DNA of 56,743 nucleotides. It comes from Roseburia sp. (lineage in GTDB: Bacteria; Bacillota; Clostridia; Lachnospirales; Lachnospiraceae). Shown here piece after piece: positions 49,820-56,743 of this stretch. Under the pieces are notes generated by a model. It ran no database searches and had not been told where the DNA came from. It worked only from the letters and a program-made list of their open reading frames with translations. The translations under genes and the position numbers were made by a program. The stretch is taken from assembly GCA_023664265.1 (NCBI GenBank), contig JAMPFV010000001.1, positions 513,077 through 569,819 of the forward strand. Reading direction: 5' to 3'. Each line of letters starts with the position of its first letter. Within the stretch, counting starts at the first letter, position 1.

Positions 49820-50731
49820 TCAGTCCTCCCTGATTACATGGAAGAAATACTCCTCCAGAGAATTTTGCTTCACGCCGATACCGAGAATGCCGATTCCATT
49901 CCGCACAAGAGCGGCGGAAAGCTCTTTTACGGATTTGCCAAGGTCGTATATCTCGATTTTGGTGTCTGTAAGGACCTTGAAGTCTGTCAGGCCCAGCTCC
50001 TGCTCCAGCAGACAGCCCGCGCGCGCAATATCATCGACCTCCAGTTCGATATATTCCGTCCGATAGCTGCGGATATCCGACATGGAAAGCTCCTTGAGCA
50101 GCTTTCCGTTTTGGAGAATGCCCACCGTGTCCGCAATCTGTTCCACCTCGGACAGAATATGGCTTGAGATAAAAATAGTAGTGCCATACTCCTGATTGAG
50201 ACGGCAAAACAATGTCCGCATCTCCCGAATGCCCTCCGGATCAAGGGCGTTAATCGGCTCATCGAGGAGCAAAAGCTCCGGCTTGGTCAGGATTGCCCTT
50301 GCGATCGCAAGGCGCTGCTTCATTCCCATAGAATAGTGGGAAACCTTCTTTCCCTCAACATTCTGCAGATCGACCAGACGCAGCGCTTCGTCTATCCGCT
50401 CCCGATTGTGAAATCCCATGTATTCGCAGTGCAGCTCCAAATTTTTGCGGCCCGTGATCTGCTCATAAAAGCAGGGGCTTTCGATGATAGAGCCGATTCG
50501 CTTGAGGCATTCATAGCTGCTGCTGCCGATTTTTTCTCCAAAAATACAGGCTTCCCCCGAATCAGGCTGTATCAGATTCAGGAGCAGCTTCATCACCGTG
50601 CTTTTCCCCGCGCCGTTTGGCCCGACAAAACCGTAGATTTCCCCCTTCTTCACATGGATATTTACGGTGTCCGCCACTGTCCTGTTTTTATAGGATTTCA
50701 CCAAGTCGTGCGTTTCTATAACGTATTCCAC
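49820..50731 (-). CDS. BcrA-like ABC transporter ATP-binding protein
   Basis: A 303-residue ATPase with Walker A GPNGAGKST (about 38-46), signature YSMGMKQRLAIARA (Met-containing variant of LSGGQ as in BcrA-type proteins), Walker B LLLLDEPINALDP and a C-terminal regulatory stretch. It is cotranscribed with the permease 49137-49817 and lies about 80 bases after the histidine kinase gene. Likely an export or immunity pump for a peptide antibiotic. Confidence 0.92.
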   Translation of the reverse strand: MEYVIETHDLVKSYKNRTVADTVNIHVKKGEIYGFVGPNGAGKSTVMKLLLNLIQPDSGEACIFGEKIGSSSYECLKRIGSIIESPCFYEQITGRKNLELHCEYMGFHNRERIDEALRLVDLQNVEGKKVSHYSMGMKQRLAIARAILTKPELLLLDEPINALDPEGIREMRTLFCRLNQEYGTTIFISSHILSEVEQIADTVGILQNGKLLKELSMSDIRSYRTEYIELEVDDIARAGCLLEQELGLTDFKVLTDTKIEIYDLGKSVKELSAALVRNGIGILGIGVKQNSLEEYFFHVIRED

Positions 50732-50811
50732 CCTTATTCCCCCTTATCCGCTTTCAGAGAACAGGATACCATACCGACTTCTCTTTTCCATGACGAAATT
50801 CTAAATTTTTT

Positions 50812-51729
50812 CTAACTTTTCAAAATCAGCGCAAACACCGTTTTCCGCCCCGGGTCGCTTGCGACCTGTATATCCGCTCCCATTTGCAGGGCAAGATTTT
50901 TCGCAATCGTCAGCCCGAGTCCGCTGCCGGAGCCTCTATGCGCCGTTGTGTAAGCGCGGTTAAAAATCTGCTCCTGTTCCTCTTCCGGAATACCCTGCCC
51001 GTGGTCCTCCACCTCGATCCGCAGCCCGTCGGGCGTTCCCCACAGCCGCAGGGCAAGATATTTCCCGCCGCCGCCGTGCAACACTGCATTGTCAATCAGG
51101 TTTTTCAGAATCCTTTTCAGCGCCTCCCTGTCCACACAGGCATATTCGGGAGCGGAGCCAAGCGCTATCTCAACCGCAAACGCCTTTTCCTCCAGAATAT
51201 CGTAGTAATCCAGAAGAACCTCATGGCAGATCTGGGAGATATTCGTCCGCTGCAACTCCATTTTCCTGTCGCCGGAGGTTATTTTGGACAGCGTAAAGTA
51301 CTCGTCAAGCGTCACGGCCAGCTCGTCCGCCTTGCTGCCGATTTTGGCCGCCATATCCCGAATATGCTCCGTTTCCGCCTCTTGCGCCGCTGCGTTCAAC
51401 AGCTCGCTATAGCCCTTCAACACGGTGAGCGGCGTGCGCAGATCGTGGGAAATGTTTGTCAGCATCTGCGCCATAGCCTGTCTGGAACGCTCATATGTTA
51501 CCTTTTGTGTGTAAAAGGCATCCAAAAGGCGGTTGATCTGCGCGGCAAGCTCCTTTACCCGCATATTCTCGGACGGCACCAGAATATACGCGTTCTCGCT
51601 TGTATAGAAAGCGTCGCCCATCCGCTCTCTGATATAGCACAGCTCTTCGCTGACGGCCCTCTGCTTTGTCCACAGCCGCAAGGACAGAAGCGTCAGCAGC
51701 AGAACCAAAACGGAAAGAAGTATCACCAT
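50812..51729 (-). CDS. Sensor histidine kinase, single N-terminal helix
   Basis: A 305-residue kinase: one transmembrane helix (2-20), no extracellular domain, phosphoacceptor His95 in NISHDLRTPLTVL, N box NLIDNAVLHG and G box GSGSGLGLTIAKNL. The lack of an outer sensor resembles kinases that take their signal from a partner transporter. It directly follows the response regulator gene, with the stop and start adjacent. Confidence 0.92.
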   Translation of the reverse strand: MVILLSVLVLLLTLLSLRLWTKQRAVSEELCYIRERMGDAFYTSENAYILVPSENMRVKELAAQINRLLDAFYTQKVTYERSRQAMAQMLTNISHDLRTPLTVLKGYSELLNAAAQEAETEHIRDMAAKIGSKADELAVTLDEYFTLSKITSGDRKMELQRTNISQICHEVLLDYYDILEEKAFAVEIALGSAPEYACVDREALKRILKNLIDNAVLHGGGGKYLALRLWGTPDGLRIEVEDHGQGIPEEEQEQIFNRAYTTAHRGSGSGLGLTIAKNLALQMGADIQVASDPGRKTVFALILKS

Positions 51730-52437
51730 TTATTTATCCTCCATCTTGTACCCGATGCCCCACAGGGTTTTGATATACGCGGCATCGCCGTTGGCATCGC
51801 TGTCCGACGCGTTTTTTAATTTGGCGCGGAGCCGGTTGATATGTGTGTTCAGAACGTTTTCATTTCCCAAGTACGGCTCCCTCCAAATCAAATCATACAG
51901 CCGTTCCTTTGAGAAGGCCTGTCCGGGGTGTGAGGCCAGCAAACGCAGTATCTCAAATTCCGTTCGCGTCAGCTCCAGGGAAACGCCTGCAAGCTTCGCC
52001 GTATAGGCGGACGGATTGATTTCCAAATCCCTGATCCGAATGACGGACGGCTCCGTCGGATTGTCATATCCCGTAGCCCGTCGGATGTTTGCCCTTATCC
52101 TCGCCGTAAGCTCAATCAGGGAAAAGGGCTTCACCACATAATCGTCCGCTCCCAGATTCAGCCCCATCGTTTTGTCCGTGTCATTGTCCCTGGCCGTCAC
52201 GATGATGATGGGAACGGTGCCGGTCCTACGGATTTCCTTTATCAGCTCCATACCGCTCATATCCGGCAGCATCAGGTCAATCAGCACAAGCGCGTAACTG
52301 CTGTCCGCTTGGAAAGCTCTGAGCGCATCGCGGCCATTGCGGAAGCCGTCCGTGGAAAATCCCTCGCTGATCAGATAATTGTCAACCATCTCACAGATGG
52401 AACGGTCGTCCTCGACAATCAGGATCTTATTGCTCAT
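51730..52437 (-). CDS. OmpR/PhoB-type response regulator
   Basis: About 235 residues. Receiver domain with Asp54 in LVLIDLMLPD and winged-helix domain ending IKTLWGIGYKMEDK. The ATG at 52437 is chosen by homology (MSNKILIVEDD), with GGAGGG eleven bases upstream; the frame is open to 52473. It is the first gene of the regulator-kinase-ATPase-permease run. Confidence 0.93.
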   Translation of the reverse strand: MSNKILIVEDDRSICEMVDNYLISEGFSTDGFRNGRDALRAFQADSSYALVLIDLMLPDMSGMELIKEIRRTGTVPIIIVTARDNDTDKTMGLNLGADDYVVKPFSLIELTARIRANIRRATGYDNPTEPSVIRIRDLEINPSAYTAKLAGVSLELTRTEFEILRLLASHPGQAFSKERLYDLIWREPYLGNENVLNTHINRLRAKLKNASDSDANGDAAYIKTLWGIGYKMEDK

Positions 52438-52486
52438 CTGCGCTTTTTCCCTCCATTGTAAACCGGACTTCACTCGTTTTCAGCGC

Positions 52487-53917
52487 TCACTCTAACGCGC
52501 TCAACATTGTAAACGAGTAGTTCACATCCTTCTCCTCGTCGTCGATCTGCAGCGTATAGCTTCTTGTCTGATACCCGTCCTTCCTCAGCGTGATTACATG
52601 GTTCCCCGGCGTCTTGGAGAAGTTCATCGGCGTTATCCCGATATAGTTGCCGTCAAGGTAGGCCTCAACGCCCTCAGGCGCATCTATGTACACCTTATAC
52701 TTCGCATTCGCGGAGACAACGACCGCCGTGTCGTCGTCCTCATCCTCGTCATCCTCCGTACTCCTTCTTGAAGAGGTTCTCTCGTCGTCCTCATCCTCGT
52801 CATCGTCATCATCTTTTCTGCTCTCGCTCGTTGTGGCGCTGTTGTTCGAGGCGCTGCTTGTCGAGGCGCTTGTCTGCGCGGCCTCCTCCTCGCTCTTCTC
52901 AAGCTCTATCGCGATGCTCGCGGACGGCTCTCCGACTCGGATATACTGCGCGATGGTGTCGTATCCCTCCGCCGTTATCCGCATCCTGTGAAGGCCGTAT
53001 TCCAGCTCCACGGGTCTTGAGACGTCCGCCTTTTTGCCGTCTATGACCACCTCGGCCGTCAGGGGCGTCAGCGTGAAAATAACCTTGCCCGTCTGCGGAA
53101 CCGTAATCTCGACGTCGCCCAAATCCCACGCCATCTCCTCGTTCTTGGCGAAAGTGATCTCCTGTGTCGCGCTGCTGCCTCTATGGCTCACGGTGACCTT
53201 AAACGTGCCCTCGGGCACGATCAGCAGCATGTCCTCCCGAATGGGCTTAATCAGCCTGTCCCCCACGTCAATCCAGCCGTCCACGAAATACGTCTCGTTC
53301 TGAAGGCGCAGATACCCGTGTCCGCGCTCCACGCGGATACCGTAAATCATGTTCTGATAGCCCCACACACTCAGCACATCCAGCTCATTTATGCTCATCA
53401 GATCCGACTCCCTGCCATCCGATATCACGACGACGTGGCTGCTGATATTGTAAAGCTCATTTCCGACGCGCAGTGTGCCGTGGTTCAGATCGATGCCGTA
53501 ATTTTCCAGCCCCTTATAATAAATACCGTTCGCGTAGGCCTTCGCGTAGGAAAGCGATTTGTCCTCCTTATAAAACCGCGCGGTGACGATGCTGCCCTCC
53601 TCGAGCTGGCTCATGGAAATCGCCTCGTCATAGCGGTCATACAGCCTTGTTATTCCGCTGTAGCTCAATGTGTAACGGCGCGAGGTGGTGATATTCTGAA
53701 GCTGGACGGTTCCCGCCTCCATGTCTTTCTTTACCACCACCGCCGTGTCCTCCGAATCATAAATTCCCGGCGTTTTCGTCGAAGCAGACGGAGTCTGCAC
53801 CTCCCCGCTGTCGCTGCTCTGATTTGTATCCGGTGTCTGTGACGGTATATTGCAGCTTGTGAGCGCCCCCATCAAAAGCAGCGCACACAGCCCTATCCCC
53901 ATCTTTCGTCTGTTCAT
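52487..53917 (-). CDS. PEGA-domain lipoprotein with acidic linker
   Basis: About 476 residues. Lipoprotein signal peptide with lipobox ALTSC (Cys about residue 22). The middle is an unrecognised extracellular region. Two PEGA-like beta domains follow (near 270-345 and 415-470: VEAYLDGNYIGITPMNF, GNHVITLRKDGYQTRSY). They are separated by a Ser/Ala-rich and strongly Asp/Glu-rich linker with two DDDEDEDD-type blocks. PEGA domains are typical of cell-surface proteins. The ATG at 53917 is six bases after AAGGGG in a shared leader module. Confidence 0.88.
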   Translation of the reverse strand: MNRRKMGIGLCALLLMGALTSCNIPSQTPDTNQSSDSGEVQTPSASTKTPGIYDSEDTAVVVKKDMEAGTVQLQNITTSRRYTLSYSGITRLYDRYDEAISMSQLEEGSIVTARFYKEDKSLSYAKAYANGIYYKGLENYGIDLNHGTLRVGNELYNISSHVVVISDGRESDLMSINELDVLSVWGYQNMIYGIRVERGHGYLRLQNETYFVDGWIDVGDRLIKPIREDMLLIVPEGTFKVTVSHRGSSATQEITFAKNEEMAWDLGDVEITVPQTGKVIFTLTPLTAEVVIDGKKADVSRPVELEYGLHRMRITAEGYDTIAQYIRVGEPSASIAIELEKSEEEAAQTSASTSSASNNSATTSESRKDDDDDEDEDDERTSSRRSTEDDEDEDDDTAVVVSANAKYKVYIDAPEGVEAYLDGNYIGITPMNFSKTPGNHVITLRKDGYQTRSYTLQIDDEEKDVNYSFTMLSALE

Positions 53918-53931
53918 ATAAATCCCCTTGC

Positions 53932-54026
53932 TCCTTCCATAACGTGCGAATTTGTGCCCCAAGCACAAATTTGCGTGTGAAAAATTCATTTTTCACACTA
54001 TCCCCCTTGCCGAAGCTCTTTTGTGC
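53932..54026 (-). repeat. Shared leader module, copy 2, with extra hairpin
   Basis: On the minus strand: CTTTTG-type start (GCACAAAAGAGCTTCGG), GGATAGTGTGAAAAAT..ATTTTTCACAC (53975-53998), an inserted stem AATTTGTGC-CCCAA-GCACAAATT (53949-53971), then GTTATGGAAGGAGCAAGGGG. Everything but the inserted stem matches 29051-29121 nearly base for base. The Shine-Dalgarno sequence for the PEGA lipoprotein is the last part of the module. Confidence 0.85.
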
Positions 54027-54087
54027 AGGTACCGCGATGAGAAATTCGCGCAGACGCGCATGTATCCGTCGGCTCTGTTCTTCCTCT

Positions 54088-54116
54088 ATTATATCCGTCC
54101 GCCTCCGTCTATACAA
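54088..54116 (-). promoter_or_regulatory. Promoter of the PEGA lipoprotein gene
   Basis: Minus strand TTGTAT (complement of 54111-54116), 17-base spacer, TATAAT (complement of 54088-54093). The -35 lies inside the 3' end of the CotS-like gene. Confidence 0.7.
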
Positions 54117-55110
54117 GACCAAAAAATTTCCTTATCAGCTTTTCCTTGTGCCGCTCCTGCCTGATCAGATTGTCGAGCTTCTCAAAATTGCGGTTTGGCA
54201 TCCACGACTTTCTGGAGCTCTGGTAAAAATTGATAATCTTCCAGAACTTTTCGGGGTACGCCAGACGAAGCCCCACCGCGCGCCATTCGCAGGGGGCAAG
54301 GGTTCTCCTGCGCCGGTAGGCGTCCAGCATTTTCTCCCCGAGCGGGATTGACCAGTCGCTCTTCTCGGAAATCTTGCGGAACAGCAGATAGAAGTCCCGC
54401 GCGCCGGAATCATGGGCAAAATGCTCAAAATTGACGATTCCGACATCGCCGCCCCGGGTATCTCTTCCGGGAAACACGACGTTGTGATACTGATAATCGC
54501 CGTGGCAGTACAGGCCGTTTTCTCTGACATACTGCTCGTACTCCTGCCGCGATTCCTTTTTTACCAGCTCCGTGACTGCGCACGCCTTTTCCAGAAAATA
54601 GTCATATTCCCGCAGCAGCGCCCGCTCGAAATCGGTTTTTACGCGCAGCTTTCTCAGGTAATTGCGCACATGGCGGCATTCCCGCGTGTGCTTCTCCATA
54701 TCATCCCCATAAAAGCAGATTGGCAGCTCTGCCTGCGGCTCCCCCGCCGCACCCGGCGTAAAGCACAGGTGCAGCCGCGCCATCGCGTCAAAGGCTCTCA
54801 CGATATCCTCCTCGTTCTTGTAGCTGCACTCCCTTCCGTCCACCTGTTCCTTCAATATATATATACTGCCATCGGCATCCCTGACAAAAAGCTCATTCTC
54901 CCTGCTGCGCACAAGTCTGTCCGTGCGGATGGAATCACTTATATTCTGCTGTAAGCCGCTCAGGAGCTCCAGCTTCTCCGTCTTCCCTTTATATTCCTTG
55001 AGCACGCGCATTCCCTTGTCTGTATCACAGATCAGGGTACCCCTGCCCTTAAAGGTGCGCGATACCTCCATATCATATTGCTCCAGCACAGCAACGGTTC
55101 TGTCATTCAA
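54109..55110 (-). CDS. CotS-like spore coat kinase-fold protein
   Basis: A 333-residue protein of the aminoglycoside phosphotransferase/choline kinase fold, close to the CotS family of spore coat proteins. The catalytic loop is YCHGDYQYHNVVF (about 205-217) and the metal-binding unit is IVNFEHFAHD, in which the usual Asp is Asn, so activity may be weak. The start is TTG at 55110, seven bases after GGGGGG; no ATG fits the family N-terminus. The ribosome site lies within one arm of a stem-loop (55115-55160). Confidence 0.85.
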   Translation of the reverse strand: MNDRTVAVLEQYDMEVSRTFKGRGTLICDTDKGMRVLKEYKGKTEKLELLSGLQQNISDSIRTDRLVRSRENELFVRDADGSIYILKEQVDGRECSYKNEEDIVRAFDAMARLHLCFTPGAAGEPQAELPICFYGDDMEKHTRECRHVRNYLRKLRVKTDFERALLREYDYFLEKACAVTELVKKESRQEYEQYVRENGLYCHGDYQYHNVVFPGRDTRGGDVGIVNFEHFAHDSGARDFYLLFRKISEKSDWSIPLGEKMLDAYRRRRTLAPCEWRAVGLRLAYPEKFWKIINFYQSSRKSWMPNRNFEKLDNLIRQERHKEKLIRKFFGLV

Positions 55111-55114
55111 AGAG

Positions 55115-55160
55115 AATCCCCCCTACATAAAATACTAGTCTATCTTATGTAGCGGGGATT
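55115..55160 (-). promoter_or_regulatory. Stem-loop that covers the CotS-like gene ribosome site
   Basis: AATCCCCCCTACATAA (55115-55130) and TTATGTAGCGGGGATT (55145-55160) are complementary but for one base, with a 14-base loop. On the transcript, the 3' arm contains the GGGGGG ribosome site. It has no T-run. Confidence 0.5.
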
Positions 55161-55167
55161 TCTTTTA

Positions 55168-55235
55168 TTACAGCAATCTTAATTGCCGTAATCTTAATTG
55201 CCGTAATCCTGATTGCTGCAATAAGATTGCTGTAA
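55168..55235 (-). repeat. Tandem 15-bp repeat and inverted repeat at the cca end
   Basis: TTAATTGCCGTAATC occurs twice in tandem (55179-55193 and 55194-55208). On the minus strand each unit reads GAT TAC GGC AAT TAA, so the stop codon itself is duplicated. TTACAGCAATCTT (55168-55180) and AAGATTGCTGTAA (55223-55235) form a perfect 13-bp inverted repeat around them. Confidence 0.75.
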
Positions 55236-56555
55236 CTTTCTGCAGGCCTCTGTCAGATAAGCGTTATCGTTGTGCTCCGGCGTCTGCAGCACATCCTCCA
55301 GCAGCAATTGCAGCAGCTCTCCGATACGCTTTCCCTTGGGCACGCCCAGCGCAATCAGATCGTTCCCCGATATTTTCAGGGTCTTTAGCGACACACACTG
55401 GTTCTGCTCCACGATTTCCCGATAGATATCCGATACTTGGTCGAGCAGCGCCAGCTTCTGCTCCCGCTGATAACCGCTCTGCGCGAGCGTGTCCGCGCGC
55501 TTCAGCTCCAGCACCTGTGGAAAATACGCCGCGCCGATTCTGCTGACTGCGCGCCGCACGGCCTTGGGCGTCGGCTCTATCGAATCATCGTGGTATCTGA
55601 CATACCGCGCCGTCTTTTCTATGGTATCGTTGTCGAATTTCAACCGCCGCAGGATTTGAACCGCAAGCGTCTCGCTGCGCTCCACATGCCCGTAAAAATG
55701 GTCTGTCCCTGTGTCGTCTGTCGTTTTGGTATCGGGCTTTCCGATGTCATGCAAAAGCGCCGCGAGGCGGAGCGCCTTGTCCGCGCGCACATGACACAGG
55801 CAGCTCATCAAATGCTCCCCCACCGTATGAATATGGTGCGGATTGTTCTGCGCTGTCGCAAACGCCCTGTCCAGCTCCGGCAGGACGACACCCGTAATGC
55901 CCATGCGGTACGCCTCCCGCATGTAGTCCGGATGCGGGGATATCAAAAGCTTGACAAGCTCCGTGCGGATGCGCTCCGCACTGATATTCTCCAGTGTCTG
56001 CACCAGCGCCGCGACGGCCTGTCTTGTCTGCGCCTCAATGGTGAAACCAAGCTGCGCCGAAAAGCGCACCGCACGCATCATGCGCAAGGCGTCCTCCGTA
56101 AAGCGCTCCCGCGCATCCCCCACACAGCGGATAATGCCCTGCCGCAAATCCTCCATCCCGCCAAAGGCGTCCACAATCCCGCTTCTGTCATTGTAAGCCA
56201 TCGCGTTAATCGTAAAATCGCGGCGTTTCAAGTCCTCCGTCAGATTGGCGGTGAAGGTGACCTCCTTGGGATGACGGCTGTCCTCGTACTCGCCGTCGAT
56301 CCGGTAGGTAGTGACCTCAAAGCCTTCCTGTTCCAATAGAACCGTGACGGTGCCGTGGCGGATTCCGGTGTCAACGGTGCGGCGAAACACGGCCTTTACC
56401 TGCTGCGGCGTGGCGGAGGTCGTCACGTCCCAATCGTCCGGCGTGCGCCCGAGCAGGGAATCCCGCACACAGCCGCCGACCGCATAGGCCTCGAAGCCTG
56501 CCTGTTCCAAGCGTTGTATGATGTAGCCAACCTTCTCGGGCAAATTCACCTGCAT
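55194..56555 (-). CDS. cca: CCA-adding tRNA nucleotidyltransferase with HD domain
   Basis: About 453 residues. It builds or repairs the CCA end of tRNAs; the tRNA-Tyr in this window lacks an encoded CCA, so the enzyme is needed. It has the class II polymerase head (YAVGGCVRDSLLGRTPDDWDVTT, with the DxD metal pair), the RRDFTINAMAYN motif, and a C-terminal HD domain (AALLHDIGKPDT). The ATG at 56555 has GGAGG eight bases upstream; an upstream TTG overlaps that site and is unlikely. Confidence 0.95.
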   Translation of the reverse strand: MQVNLPEKVGYIIQRLEQAGFEAYAVGGCVRDSLLGRTPDDWDVTTSATPQQVKAVFRRTVDTGIRHGTVTVLLEQEGFEVTTYRIDGEYEDSRHPKEVTFTANLTEDLKRRDFTINAMAYNDRSGIVDAFGGMEDLRQGIIRCVGDARERFTEDALRMMRAVRFSAQLGFTIEAQTRQAVAALVQTLENISAERIRTELVKLLISPHPDYMREAYRMGITGVVLPELDRAFATAQNNPHHIHTVGEHLMSCLCHVRADKALRLAALLHDIGKPDTKTTDDTGTDHFYGHVERSETLAVQILRRLKFDNDTIEKTARYVRYHDDSIEPTPKAVRRAVSRIGAAYFPQVLELKRADTLAQSGYQREQKLALLDQVSDIYREIVEQNQCVSLKTLKISGNDLIALGVPKGKRIGELLQLLLEDVLQTPEHNDNAYLTEACRKLQQSYCSNQDYGN

Positions 56556-56696
56556 TTCATGTACCTCCAAATTGATTCTGCTTCATGTTCTTGTCTTGGG
56601 GAAACACTGATTAAAGCGTCAGAAGCTGTAAGCGCCGTCATCCGGAACAGAAGCGTGAGCAGGACGCACGCGCCCCCCAGCCCGCGGTTGAAAGTC

Positions 56697-56722
56697 AAAA
56701 ACCCCGCAGCAAGCTGACGGGG
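56697..56722 (-). terminator. Terminator of a minus-strand gene beyond the window
   Basis: Minus strand CCCCG-T-CAGC-TT-GCTG-CGGGG followed by TTTTT. I see no gene between here and cca, so it should end a transcript entering from the right. The remaining bases 56571-56696 show nothing I can support. Confidence 0.75.
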
Positions 56723-56743
56723 CATCAAACTTGCAACGCAGCA

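Noticed and set aside
53757..54122. 121-codon minus-strand open frame over the lipoprotein start
   Set aside because: Out of frame with the PEGA lipoprotein, crosses its promoter and leader, and shows no protein features.
56546..56728. 60-codon minus-strand open frame at the right edge
   Set aside because: Begins within a terminator stem and has no ribosome site.

Overview
The window looks like chromosomal DNA of a spore-forming member of the Clostridia, most likely a Lachnospiraceae-type gut Firmicute. Three things suggest this. The conserved block hup-rqcP-yabP-yabQ-divIC-spoIIE-tilS-hpt-ftsH (38.7-45.7 kb) is the order known from endospore formers. yabP, yabQ, spoIIE and a CotS-like kinase are present. 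Shine-Dalgarno sequences are strong and TTG/GTG starts are common. Base composition is roughly balanced. I cannot name the species.

Layout. 0-0.5 kb: no gene, two strong inverted repeats. 0.5-4.3 kb (minus): LysM membrane protein, DUF5711 protein, CvpA-like protein and P-loop kinase, a close-packed run behind a promoter that carries a perfect Spo0A box. 4.3-8.3 kb (minus): ABC permease fused to a CPBP protease, its ATPase, and a DUF3169/Xre pair behind three identical-format operators. 8.4-15.1 kb (minus): galM, recR, ybaB, dnaX, a GNAT-HD fusion, a membrane protein and pfkA. 15.2-18.1 kb: zinc-ribbon membrane protein, Uma2 nuclease, xpt, then four 69-bp tandem repeats. 18.1-25.2 kb (plus): two-component system and a three-gene ABC system with a permease/M1-peptidase fusion. 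It is interrupted by an opposite-strand DUF3791-DUF3990-unknown operon with a likely ADP-ribosyltransferase fold.

25.2-36.7 kb (minus) appears to be an old tandem duplication of a LytTR regulator, a GHKL kinase and a pair of heterodimeric ABC exporters. In the copy at 25.2-30.6 kb all four genes are open. In the copy at 31.0-36.7 kb the ABC pair is intact, but the kinase has lost its ATP-binding core in frame, the regulator is truncated and frameshifted, and a frameshifted acetyltransferase-like gene with a small partner lies between. tRNA-Tyr sits between the copies.

36.8-45.7 kb (minus): DEAD-box helicase, then the conserved sporulation, division and translation block. 45.9-56.6 kb: LysM lipoprotein, a solitary AAA/DUF4143 ATPase (plus), a BcrA-like ABC transporter with its two-component system, a PEGA lipoprotein, a CotS-like kinase and the CCA-adding enzyme.

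The most unusual theme is non-coding. Clusters of back-to-back perfect inverted repeats lie just upstream of minus-strand genes (28.9, 47.4 and 53.9 kb). Two of these clusters share a module that places the Shine-Dalgarno sequence at an identical distance from a start codon. At 28.9 kb the palindromes also spell a 43-codon open leader whose stop lies one base from the ABC exporter start.
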